From Odoribacter sp. (GTDB taxonomy: Bacteria > Bacteroidota > Bacteroidia > Bacteroidales > Prolixibacteraceae), in assembly GCA_013824715.1 (NCBI GenBank), contig PNOH01000018.1, positions 28,847 through 92,846 of the forward strand: a stretch of DNA of 64,000 bases, in the 5' to 3' direction. The notes below the pieces were generated by a model. The model had not been told where the DNA came from. It did not search any database and saw only the letters and a program-made list of their open reading frames with translations. Positions 33,380 through 41,686 of the stretch are shown here, piece after piece (position 1 is the first letter of the stretch; every line of letters begins with the position of its first letter). The translations under genes were made by a program, and so were the position numbers.

Positions 33380-35017
33380 CTATATTTTATCCTTATTTAA
33401 TAAGGGTAAAAGTAGGTTCGAAGCATCATTTTTTGATACGTAAACCGAATAAGACTTTTTCGCTTCCAAAAGTGATTCTTTCGTTGTAATATCAAGCTTT
33501 TTATCCAATAAAGTTAGGTTCGAAGATAGTTCCTTTACTATCGCAGTTTTTAAAGAATCGTCACCATTCTTGAATTGTTCTAAGGCTTCTAAAGCGAATT
33601 TATAATCCTTCTCCTTTTCATCGTGCCATTCAATATTTTGCCTTTTTGTTTCCTCAATCTCAAATTCAATAGAGGACATTTCCTTCTGGGCTTTTGACAT
33701 CGACGAATTAAATTGTTCCGAATTTAATTCACCGTCGGCTCTTAGATTTATTAGTCCAGAAATTCGGTTTTCAAGTTCAGTTTTTCTTTTCTTTAATCCC
33801 TTGATGATTTTTTCTCCTTCTTCTTTCTCCTCATTCCCTCGTTTTAATGTATTCATACCCCAAGAATAAAAATCTTTAGTAATTGATATTTTCTCCAATT
33901 CACCTTCAATCGAGGTTTCGATTATATCCCTTGTAATAGAGCCTTGTGAGCATTTTCCTTTGCTTTTACTACAATGATAGTACAAGATATCAATAATACT
34001 TGGATTATTCATTATAGAGAATAGAGTATTACATCTTGGGCAAGCGGTCCTATTTTTAATCGAATATTTATACTTACAATTCGTACAAATAGCCTGTAGC
34101 TTGTGATCTGGTGTTACAGTACATCCACATTCCCCACATTTAATTATTCCACGATATGGAAAATTATACTTTCTGTCCTTTAAAACAGAGTTAGGTCTTC
34201 CGTGTAAAATAATCTGAGCCTTTTGAAACTCTGCAATACTAACCAGAGCTTTATGTCTTCCTTTGTAGCGAATCATATTCTCATCCTTGTCTCTCCAATT
34301 ATAATATCCACAATAAAATTCATTGGTGAATATGTAGTAATATGTGTTTTTTGAACAAGTCTTTTTGAACTTATTTCTCAATCCTATTACATCACCTTTT
34401 TTCTTAATGTCTGCAATAGAATATTTTCCAGTTAATAGTATTTGCCACAGCTTTTTAAGTATGTGGAATTGTTGTTCGTTTGGAATTATTTCATCATCCA
34501 TTCCTAAGGCAAACTTTGGATTGTGTATATAACCAATTGGTAATCCTGATATTGGGTACCAGCCTCTTTCGGCTTTTTGTCTCAAACCTCTTTTAATATC
34601 AAGGCTCAAATCTTTTACGTACTGATTGGCCATACCAAATTCTACCTGCATCAATAACACGTTATCACTTGGATTATAATCTCTTTCAAAGGTCTGAATA
34701 TGCTTGATAATATTCTGTTGGAGCATCCAACTTATCTGACCTCCATCTATTGGATTTCTAGCTAAACGATTGAGTTTCCATGTGAGAATCCCTTGGGCTT
34801 CTCCTTTATGAATTCTCTTTAGCATTGAATTAAATCCAACTCGACCTGGTTCTTTTGCAGATTTTGATTCTTCTATAACATCAACTACGTTGATATTATA
34901 TTTCTCAGCTAATTTCTTAGCTTCTGCAATCTGATCCTCGATGGAAGCCATTTGGCGGTCCTCCGACTCACTAGATTTTCTGGCATAGAGAAAATATTTG
35001 AAATCAATATTTCTCAT
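33380..35017 (-). CDS. Large serine recombinase of the nested segment
   Basis: 545 residues from the ATG at 35017 (MRNIDFKYFLYARKSSESED). The resolvase domain (about 7-150) has the catalytic serine in YARKSSESEDRQ. RGWYPISGLPIGYIHN opens the recombinase domain. Zinc ribbons are at CGECGCTVT...CTNCKYKY and CPRCNTLF, followed by a coiled coil (EKIIKGLKKRKTELENRISGL). The sequence MASIEDQIAEAKKLAEKYN...ESKSAKEPGR resembles recombinases I associate with candidate phyla radiation genomes. An elaborate inverted-repeat region lies directly upstream. Confidence 0.85.
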   Translation of the reverse strand: MRNIDFKYFLYARKSSESEDRQMASIEDQIAEAKKLAEKYNINVVDVIEESKSAKEPGRVGFNSMLKRIHKGEAQGILTWKLNRLARNPIDGGQISWMLQQNIIKHIQTFERDYNPSDNVLLMQVEFGMANQYVKDLSLDIKRGLRQKAERGWYPISGLPIGYIHNPKFALGMDDEIIPNEQQFHILKKLWQILLTGKYSIADIKKKGDVIGLRNKFKKTCSKNTYYYIFTNEFYCGYYNWRDKDENMIRYKGRHKALVSIAEFQKAQIILHGRPNSVLKDRKYNFPYRGIIKCGECGCTVTPDHKLQAICTNCKYKYSIKNRTACPRCNTLFSIMNNPSIIDILYYHCSKSKGKCSQGSITRDIIETSIEGELEKISITKDFYSWGMNTLKRGNEEKEEGEKIIKGLKKRKTELENRISGLINLRADGELNSEQFNSSMSKAQKEMSSIEFEIEETKRQNIEWHDEKEKDYKFALEALEQFKNGDDSLKTAIVKELSSNLTLLDKKLDITTKESLLEAKKSYSVYVSKNDASNLLLPLLNKDKI

Positions 35018-35025
35018 AGCAGAAA

Positions 35026-35113
35026 CCAAAAAGGGATAACAGAGCAACTTAAGTGTGACACACATAGTTTTCTGTTACCCCTTTTTGGGCTTAAATTAAT
35101 AACTATGTGTGTC
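35026..35113. promoter_or_regulatory. Interleaved inverted repeats upstream of the nested recombinase
   Basis: Two dyads in A-B-A'-B' order. A is 35026-35043 (CCAAAAAGGGATAACAGA) and A' is 35071-35088, with one mismatch. B is GACACACATAGTT (35057-35069) and B' is AACTATGTGTGTC (35101-35113), perfect. The region lies between the recombinase start and a small ORF and could be an operator, an attachment site or a pseudoknotted leader. Confidence 0.65.
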
Positions 35114-35132
35114 TTAATTATAATACCACACC

Positions 35133-35303
35133 TCATATTTTTTTTCTACGATTACTAATAACCAGAGCAATTAACCGGATTAGACTTAATCCAAGCTCGT
35201 TTGCTTTATCTTTAGAAATATCAACACCGTACGTCTCTTTATAAATCTTTTGATACTCTTCAATTTGCTTATCATTTAATTCATTTGGAACTTTTAAAAT
35301 CAT
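35133..35303 (-). CDS. Small helical protein, third paralogue
   Basis: 56 residues: ILKVPNELNDKQIEEYQKIY, then KETYGVDISKDKANELGLSLIRLIALVIS. Same family as the small ORFs at 31815 and 32959 but on the opposite strand, just upstream of the recombinase across the interleaved repeats. Repeated association with the recombinase suggests a regulator or directionality factor; this is inference. Confidence 0.6.
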   Translation of the reverse strand: MILKVPNELNDKQIEEYQKIYKETYGVDISKDKANELGLSLIRLIALVISNRRKKI

Positions 35304-35409
35304 GAACTGATTTTAATCAATCAGGAGAAAACAAAAAGCAAAGCTTCCTTGCCTCATCACCATACTTTCATTACTCCAACAATCTATCTTTTACTTTACT
35401 ATCAATCAA

Positions 35410-35946
35410 ATGATGCGAGATAATTTCACCAGAACCCCCAATATATTATTTGACCAACTTCTCAAAGAATTAAACAACTCAGAACTCAAAATCCTTTTAG
35501 TCATCATTCGACAAACAAATGGTTGGATTGATAAAAAGACAAAAAGGAGAAAAGAAAAAGATCGAATTACTTACAGCCAGTTTATTTTAAAAACTGGTCT
35601 TTCGAGACGAATAATATCAGGAGCCATAAAGTCTCTTGTGGAAAAGAAATTGATTGAAATTATGGATAGCTCCGGAAATTCTTTAAACAATGCCAGAGAA
35701 AGAAAGGGTCAATATCGAATTTATTATTCCTCTCTATTAGAACCCTTACAATCATTACATATCTTGAATAAAACCAGTGCAAATAACGACATCAACATAT
35801 GCAAAAAGCGACATCAACATATGCAAAAAGTGATACATAACAAAAGAAACTATAACAAAAGAAACTTATCAAAAGAAAAACCACCTGACTACAAACACAT
35901 TGGAGTAATAATTGATGAAATAAAATTAAAATGGAACCCAAAATAA
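35410..35946 (+). CDS. Replication protein O-like (N-terminal domain)
   Basis: 178 residues. FTRTPNILFDQLLKELNNSELKILLVIIRQTNGW, then ITYSQFILKTGLSRRIISGAIKSLVEKKLIEI, is the winged-helix N-terminal domain of phage replication protein O, which binds origins. The C-terminus is short, basic and carries a near-repeat (INICKKRHQHMQKV; nucleotides encoding ACATCAACATATGCAAAAA occur twice). It could start replication of an excised form of the nested element. Confidence 0.7.
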   Translation: MMRDNFTRTPNILFDQLLKELNNSELKILLVIIRQTNGWIDKKTKRRKEKDRITYSQFILKTGLSRRIISGAIKSLVEKKLIEIMDSSGNSLNNARERKGQYRIYYSSLLEPLQSLHILNKTSANNDINICKKRHQHMQKVIHNKRNYNKRNLSKEKPPDYKHIGVIIDEIKLKWNPK

Positions 35947-36120
35947 AAAGTCTGATTACGATTTATCGGAATTTTAAGAATTCCGATAAATCTACAACGA
36001 ACTTTTATTTGAATCCCCATTTTGTCATCGTGACAAAATATCAATACTGTTTTTATTTCAATTTTTTTATAAAATGATACTAAAGCAATTTTAATATAAC
36101 TAATTGCACATTATATCATT

Positions 36121-36453
36121 ATGCAAAATTTACTAAGAACGTATCGTAAGAAAACAGATTTATCAATCGAAGATGTTTCCCACCTTCTAAACATGCAGGA
36201 CAGTTCAACTCTTTCAAGATGTGAGAGAGGTTACCGCAAACCGAATCTTGAAATAATATTCACCTATCATATCCTTTTTGAAGTTTCTGTCGAAAAACTT
36301 TTTGAAAATGAAATGAAATATACCTTCAGAAAGATTGCTCAAAATATTGACCCCCTAATTGAAGTGTTGAAGAAGCAAGATATGACCAGAAAGGTCGAGG
36401 CCAGAACCTCATTTCTAAACTCATTAAAAGAGCTAATCGATAAAAAGATATGA
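36121..36453 (+). CDS. Xre-family HTH regulator
   Basis: 110 residues. The HTH LLRTYRKKTDLSIEDVSHLLNMQDSSTLSRCERGYRKPNLEIIFTYHILFEVSVEKLF occupies the first 65 residues, followed by a helical tail. It overlaps the RuvC-like gene by 4 bases (ATGA), so the two are co-expressed. Confidence 0.78.
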   Translation: MQNLLRTYRKKTDLSIEDVSHLLNMQDSSTLSRCERGYRKPNLEIIFTYHILFEVSVEKLFENEMKYTFRKIAQNIDPLIEVLKKQDMTRKVEARTSFLNSLKELIDKKI

Positions 36454-36929
36454 ATGACGAAAAAATGATCTCCATCTATCCAAATACTTTAGGTTTTGGA
36501 TACGTCGTTTTAAATGATAAGGGAGAGATTCTTGATTATGGCATGGTTTCAATCCGTCCTGTAAGCAATAACAAATGTTTAGATAGAATTCATGAGATAG
36601 TCTTATATTATCAACCCAAAATCCTAATCCTAGAGGATTACAAGAAATCCAATAAATCCGAAAGAATTAGAAAACTTATCAAAAATATTTGTGATTACGG
36701 GCAAGATAGTATTAGACTTTTTAAGTATTCCAGGGAACAAATCCGGAATACATTTGAGGTCTTTGGAGCAAGAAACAAATACGAGGTATCAAAAAGAATT
36801 TCCGAGGCTTACCCCCAATTGAAAAGCAAGCTGCCTGATAAAAGAAAAGCTTGGGAACCAGAGAATTATTACCAAGGAATATTTGATGCGATGGCTTTAG
36901 TCCTTACACATCATTATTTGAATGATTAA
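36450..36929 (+). CDS. RuvC-like resolvase-fold protein with altered active site
   Basis: 159 residues with the RNase H fold order of RuvC: MISIYPNTLGFGYVVLN (strand 1), KILILEDYKKS (Glu of strand 4) and GIFDAMALVLTHHY (C-terminal Asp). The first catalytic Asp of RuvC (IDPG) is replaced by IYPN, so classic Holliday-junction cleavage may be lost or use another residue. This IYP-type variant is recurrent in Bacteroidota elements to my knowledge. Confidence 0.65.
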   Translation: MNDEKMISIYPNTLGFGYVVLNDKGEILDYGMVSIRPVSNNKCLDRIHEIVLYYQPKILILEDYKKSNKSERIRKLIKNICDYGQDSIRLFKYSREQIRNTFEVFGARNKYEVSKRISEAYPQLKSKLPDKRKAWEPENYYQGIFDAMALVLTHHYLND

Positions 36930-37518
36930 AACCCCATTTTGTGTTTAGGAACGCTTCGCTACTTGTACTGGTTTTGTTTATCATTACTGAAGAATAAATA
37001 AGTTGTAGTACTTGCAAACGACACTTTAACCCCATATGTTTACGCCCTCAGTTGGGCATGGCTTCGCCTTGCATTGAATGTGAGTTTAAATAAAATAACC
37101 ATATTTTGGCTCCCCCTATAAAAAAGGACGAAGGAATGACAGAAGAACAGTTCTTTGATAAAATGTACAATAGGCACTTAATAAGTTCGTATTTAAAAAT
37201 TTAAATGTGTTAAAATAGAACTAGATTTGGTAATATTAAAATACGAAATTAATGCGCCAGTTTTGAAGTAAGCGAAAAGAATAAGATATTAACAGAGGTA
37301 TTGTGAATTGCTGAAGATTGAATTTGAACATGTTAAAAAATACTGTATAATAAATACCGTGAGTATTTTGTTTTTAAACAGTAGATTTTTTTACTTTAAT
37401 CATCAAATTTAGAAAGTATCATAAACTTGCATATAATTATAAGTTGGTGGTCAATCTAATAAGCGACATTTCATGTTTTAACGAAATAGATAAGTAGAGA
37501 AAAACCAAATGACTCTAT
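36930..37518. other. Intergenic region without clear genes
   Basis: About 590 bases. A 22-codon ORF at 37136-37204 (MTEEQFFDKMYNRHLISSYL) follows an AGGACGAAGG ribosome-binding-like stretch but looks like a remnant. CTCAGTTGGGCATGGCTTCGCC near 37070 is GC-rich and unlike its surroundings. Nothing else is identifiable. Confidence 0.4.
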
Positions 37519-38283
37519 ATGGAAATAGGAATTAGTTTAATCATAGGCATTATTGGTAGTATTATTGCAGCAACCATTGTGACATTTGTCGTTAAATGGT
37601 ATAGAAAAAAAGTTTTGGAAAAACGGAAGATAACATCTGCAAATACCGAATTAATTAGATTAGGAAAAACATTTTTGAATCAAGGATTAACAAAATTTCA
37701 TTTTTCAAGAGACGACTATGGTAGAACACTTGCTTCATTTATAGACACGGCCTCACAAAGTATCTCCATAGTTTCCATATCGTTAAAAATCACAGATGAT
37801 GAAGGGCAACTATCTTATTTATTTAAAAGAAAACTTTCTGCGAATTCAAGTTTTATGATTTCAATATCACTAATTAATCCAAATAATCAAGAATTAGTGA
37901 AAGTCGTAGCTGACACTTTAAATATAAGTAAAGAAAAGTTATCACATGAAATAACAGAAATGCTTAAGGACTTATTAGACTGTTTTGAAAGTTTAAATCC
38001 ATCAGAGAAATCTCGTTTTAAAATTCTTGTTCATGACTGTTTCCCAATGGGAAGTGTTGTTATGCTAGATGCAACACCAACAGGAGGAATGATACAAGTT
38101 GAAACAAAATTATACAAAGCCCCACGAACAGCAAGTTTTGGTTTTCAACTAACAAGAGACAGCCCTTTCTTTAAGCATAATTTTGTAGCTTGGAATAGAG
38201 TTCTCCAAGATTCCAAACCATATACAAAGGAACAATTAGTAAAGAAAAGAGTTATAAATAATAAAAATCTTAATCGCAAATAA
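37519..38283 (+). CDS. Membrane-anchored protein paired with NUDIX
   Basis: 254 residues. One N-terminal membrane span (ISLIIGIIGSIIAATIVTFVV) and a basic stop-transfer (KWYRKKVLEKRK) leave about 220 residues in the cytoplasm. SISIVSISLKIT...FMISISLINPN...FKILVHDCFPMGSVVMLDAT, then IQVETKLYKAPRTASFGFQL, resembles phospholipase D-like or DUF5919-like sensor domains, but no HKD motif is present. The NUDIX gene begins 1 base after its stop region. A nucleotide-sensing membrane effector is plausible but unproven. Confidence 0.65.
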   Translation: MEIGISLIIGIIGSIIAATIVTFVVKWYRKKVLEKRKITSANTELIRLGKTFLNQGLTKFHFSRDDYGRTLASFIDTASQSISIVSISLKITDDEGQLSYLFKRKLSANSSFMISISLINPNNQELVKVVADTLNISKEKLSHEITEMLKDLLDCFESLNPSEKSRFKILVHDCFPMGSVVMLDATPTGGMIQVETKLYKAPRTASFGFQLTRDSPFFKHNFVAWNRVLQDSKPYTKEQLVKKRVINNKNLNRK

Positions 38284-38284
38284 C

Positions 38285-38818
38285 ATGACAAAAAAAAGTG
38301 CAGGTATAATTCTATACCGATTGACTAATAAGATTTTGGAAGTGCTAATAGTTCATCCAGGTGGACCATTTTGGGCTAAAAAAGATTTAGGTGCTTGGTC
38401 AATTCCAAAGGGTGAGTTTGATGATGATGAAAATCCATTGGATGCGGCAATAAGAGAATTTGAAGAAGAAATGGGAGAACAAGTATCTGGTGACTTTATA
38501 ACTATGACTCCCGTAAAACAAAACAGTGGAAAAATAGTTTATGCTTTTGCTCTTGAGCACGATTTTGATACATCAAAAATCAGAAGCAATACATTCACTA
38601 TTGAATGGCCACCTAAATCAGGCAAACAACAAGAGTTTCCAGAAATAGATAAAGGAGAATGGTTTGATTTTGTAATAAGTAAACAAAAATTGAATGAAAC
38701 TCAAGCAGCTATTGTAGATGAATTAGCTAAAAAATTAAATCTTGTCGAAGAAAGATTAAAAAGCAGAATAGCAGAAAATAAAAAACCAAACAAACCATCA
38801 CAACTTGATTTGTTCTAG
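38285..38818 (+). CDS. NUDIX hydrolase
   Basis: 177 residues with an exact Nudix box GEFDDDENPLDAAIREFEEEMGE (GX5EX7REXXEEXG), preceded by GGPFWAKKDLGAWSIPKG. This subgroup hydrolyses nucleoside diphosphates linked to a moiety X; the substrate is not readable. The tight spacing with the membrane protein suggests one system, for example one making or destroying a nucleotide signal. Confidence 0.85.
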   Translation: MTKKSAGIILYRLTNKILEVLIVHPGGPFWAKKDLGAWSIPKGEFDDDENPLDAAIREFEEEMGEQVSGDFITMTPVKQNSGKIVYAFALEHDFDTSKIRSNTFTIEWPPKSGKQQEFPEIDKGEWFDFVISKQKLNETQAAIVDELAKKLNLVEERLKSRIAENKKPNKPSQLDLF

Positions 38819-39034
38819 TTGCATTAAGTATTAAAAGCACGAACCGCCAACAGCAAACTATAAGATTTACAATATTGATTCTTGGCATGACTTGTGATAA
38901 TCGCAAACTGAAAAATAGAATATGGCATACAGCCAATGTTTTTGCACAACTTTCCACCAAAGAATTTTGAAAAGGCAACGCAAATAATTGAGAGAATAAT
39001 CAAATAAACACACCATAGTTTCATTGCTTTTTCG

Positions 39035-39042
39035 TATCTTTG
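39035..39042 (+). promoter_or_regulatory. -7 box of the island recombinase gene
   Basis: TATCTTTG matches TAnnTTTG and lies 21 bases before the ATG at 39064. It overlaps a TTG at 39040 that is therefore unlikely to be the start codon. Confidence 0.5.
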
Positions 39043-39063
39043 AAATATCAGAATACAAAGAAT

Positions 39064-40551
39064 ATGAAAAAGCAAGTTGGCATCTGGATTCGAGTTTCAA
39101 CTGAAGACCAAGCCAAAGGCGAAAGCCCAGAACACCATGAGTTAAGAGCTAAAATGTATGCTCAGGTAAAGGACTGGGAAGTTGTAGAAGTATATCATTT
39201 AGAAGCAGTCAGCGGTAAAACTGTATTACACCACCCTGAAGCAGAAAGAATGCTAAAAGATATAAGCACTGGCAAAATCACAGGGCTTATCTTCTCCAAA
39301 ATTGCCAGACTAGCAAGAAATACAAGAGAATTACTCCAAATAGCAGATATTTTTAGAGATTACAATGCCGACCTGATTTCATTACAAGAAAGCATTGATA
39401 CTTCAACCCCCGCAGGACGTTTCTTCTATACCCTCATTTCTGCTATGGCACAATGGGAAAGAGAAGAAATTGCTTCAAGAGTTTCTGCCTCTATACCAAT
39501 TAGAGCTCAATTAGGAAAATCCTTAGGAGGTCAAGCTCCATACGGTTATGAATGGAAAGATAAAAAGCTGGTCATTAATGAAGAAGAAGCAGCCGTCAGA
39601 GGATTAATTTATGATTTATTCATAGAGCACAAAAGAAGGAAAACTGTAGCTAACCTTTTAAACGAAAAAGGCTACAGAACAAGAAATGGTTCAAATTTTT
39701 CAGATACAACAGTCACCCGATTATTAGAAGACCCAATTGCTAAAGGGATAAGGAGGGCAAACTATACCGAAAGCACAGGTAATAACAAACAATGGAAGTT
39801 AAAGAACAAATCCGAATGGGTTTTTAATGAAGCCCCCGCCATCATTACTGAAGAAAAATGGAATAAAGTAAATTCTATTTTGACAGAACAATCAAAAGAG
39901 AGAAAACAACCACTGAATAAGAAAACTCATCTATTCACTGGCTTTGTTACTTGTTCTTGTGGCAATAAAATGTATTTGCTATCAAACAGTCCAAAATACA
40001 CTTGCCAAAATTGCAAAAACAAAATTCTTCAAGATGATTTAGAAGATATTTTTCATCAGCAATTAACTGAATACACTATTTCCAAAGAAAACATCCAACA
40101 TTACATAACCGCTAGTGAAACCATTATCTCTAAAAAAGAAAAACTGTTAAAAACCTTACAGAAAGAAACTCAGAAAATCCAATTAAAACTTGATAATCTA
40201 ATAGAACTCCATTTGAGTAACGAACTACCTACAGAAGGCTTTAAACACCACTACAACCCCCCATTTGAGCAGTTACAGCAGATACAAGCTCAAATACCCC
40301 TCATTGAAGGTGAAATGCTGGCATTGAAGCAAAATGAAGAAAGTAGTAAATACCTATTCACCGAAGCCCAAAACCTATACAACAAGTGGAACACTCTACA
40401 AAGAGATGAAAAAAGAAACATTATTGAATCAATAACAGATTCAATAATCATTGATAACGAAGACATCATTATCAATTTAAAATATCTGATTCCCCCATCT
40501 TCTTTAAACCCCACAGATGGTCAACACAACTTCACGGATTCATGGATGTAA
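39064..40551 (+). CDS. Large serine recombinase, integrase of the comM island
   Basis: 495 residues from the ATG at 39064. The resolvase domain has [12 protein letters not shown] (catalytic Ser12), then [16 protein letters not shown] and [12 protein letters not shown]. The recombinase domain is at about 160-270 and a zinc ribbon CSCGNKMY...CQNCKNK at about 300-320, followed by a coiled coil. It lies immediately inside the right attachment site. The last five codons (TDSWM) and the stop come from comM DNA beyond the core. In the circular form the frame would enter the HTH ORF at 9101 instead. Confidence 0.9.
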   Translation: MKKQVGIWIRVSTEDQAKGESPEHHELRAKMYAQVKDWEVVEVYHLEAVSGKTVLHHPEAERMLKDISTGKITGLIFSKIARLARNTRELLQIADIFRDYNADLISLQESIDTSTPAGRFFYTLISAMAQWEREEIASRVSASIPIRAQLGKSLGGQAPYGYEWKDKKLVINEEEAAVRGLIYDLFIEHKRRKTVANLLNEKGYRTRNGSNFSDTTVTRLLEDPIAKGIRRANYTESTGNNKQWKLKNKSEWVFNEAPAIITEEKWNKVNSILTEQSKERKQPLNKKTHLFTGFVTCSCGNKMYLLSNSPKYTCQNCKNKILQDDLEDIFHQQLTEYTISKENIQHYITASETIISKKEKLLKTLQKETQKIQLKLDNLIELHLSNELPTEGFKHHYNPPFEQLQQIQAQIPLIEGEMLALKQNEESSKYLFTEAQNLYNKWNTLQRDEKRNIIESITDSIIIDNEDIIINLKYLIPPSSLNPTDGQHNFTDSWM

Positions 40552-41587
40552 CCAGCATAAAACTGGCCGGATACTCGACCGAAAATTTGGCCCGTGAAAT
40601 GGTGATTGTCCGGTCTTCCAGGGGCTGGCGCATTACTTCGAGCACCTGCCGTTTAAACTCCGGAAGTTCGTCCAGAAAAAGCACTCCGTTGTGTGCCAGG
40701 CTAATTTCACCTGGCTGAGGAAATGCACCGCCTCCAACCAAAGCAACATCGCTGATGGTATGGTGCGGGCTGCGGAAAGGGCGCTGTGTCATCAAAGAAG
40801 TATTGCGGTCGATTTTTCCTACCACCGAATGGATTTTGGTGGTTTCCAGCGCTTCGCGCAGGGTGAAAGGTGGAAGTATCGTAGGAATTCGCTTTGCCAG
40901 CATAGTCTTTCCGGCGCCCGGAGGGCCAATCATGATGATGTTGTGCCCGCCAGCCGCGGCAATTTCAAGTGCGCGCTTGACATTTTCCTGGCCTTTCACG
41001 TCGGAGAAGTCCACATCACATTCGTTCACTTTCGAGAAAAACTCTTCCCGGGTATTAACAATGACTTGTTCCAATTCCACTTCGTCATTAAAAAAACCGA
41101 TCACTTCACTGAGGCTGTCAACACCGTAAACTTTTAAAGTATCCACAACAGCCGCTTCACGGGCATTTTCTTTTGGAAGAATAAATCCTTCAAATCCTTC
41201 TTCACGGGCTTTAATGGCAATGGGCAAAGCGCCTTTCACGGGCTGCAGGGTGCCGTCGAGCGACAATTCGCCCACCATCAGGAATCCGGAAACCTTATCT
41301 GATTTTATCTGTTCGTTGGCAGCCAGAATACCGATGGCCAGTGGCAAATCGTAAGCCGAACCTTCTTTGCGGATATCTGCCGGGGCCATATTAATCACCA
41401 CTTTCTTTCGTGGCCATTTAAAGTTATTGAGCCGCATGGCCGATTCGATACGTTGCTGGCTTTCCTTTACGGCACTGTCGGGCAGGCCAACCATGTAAAA
41501 TTTGATACCCTGAGAAATTTCAGTTTCGATAGTTATTGAGGTTGCATCAATACCGTGAACTGCGCTTGCGAAGGTTTTTATGAGCAT
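40532..41587 (-). pseudogene. comM: ComM N-terminal fragment, cut by the island
   Basis: 351 residues of ComM/YifB: the N-terminal LonC-like domain ([37 protein letters not shown]), Walker [21 protein letters not shown] and Walker [12 protein letters not shown]. The frame stops at MNP-TGA where the island begins; the next native residues, CPCGYYNHP, are at 9092. A truncated protein that could bind but not remodel DNA may be made. Joined, the two parts give about 512 residues, the family's normal length. Confidence 0.92.
40533..40534. other. Right attachment junction, 2-bp core
   Basis: comM resumes as CACGGATTCAT from 40533. The shared core with the left end is CA (TG on the comM strand). 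The junction creates the TGA that ends the N-terminal comM fragment (NP-stop). Confidence 0.8.
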
Positions 41588-41686
41588 ATCGGGAATTTAA
41601 CAGATTAGCATTCCCTAATTTACAAAGATGAATCCAGACAAACAAATTATGTTGAATTTTTTATTCCCCGTATGAATCAGTTTGCT

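Larger units (their letters stand above)
9091..40534. mobile_element. 31.4-kb genomic island integrated in comM
   Basis: Bounded by the two halves of comM, which rejoin in frame (ATGAATCCG-TG-TCCGTGCGG, read on the minus strand) across a 2-bp direct repeat (CA on the plus strand at 9091-9092 and 40533-40534). A large serine recombinase lies at the right end. The island is much more AT-rich than its flanks. It carries several defence-like modules, two HerA/VirD4-like ATPases, ArdC-like and RadC-like proteins, and a nested recombinase segment. No relaxase or T4SS core was recognised. Confidence 0.9.
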
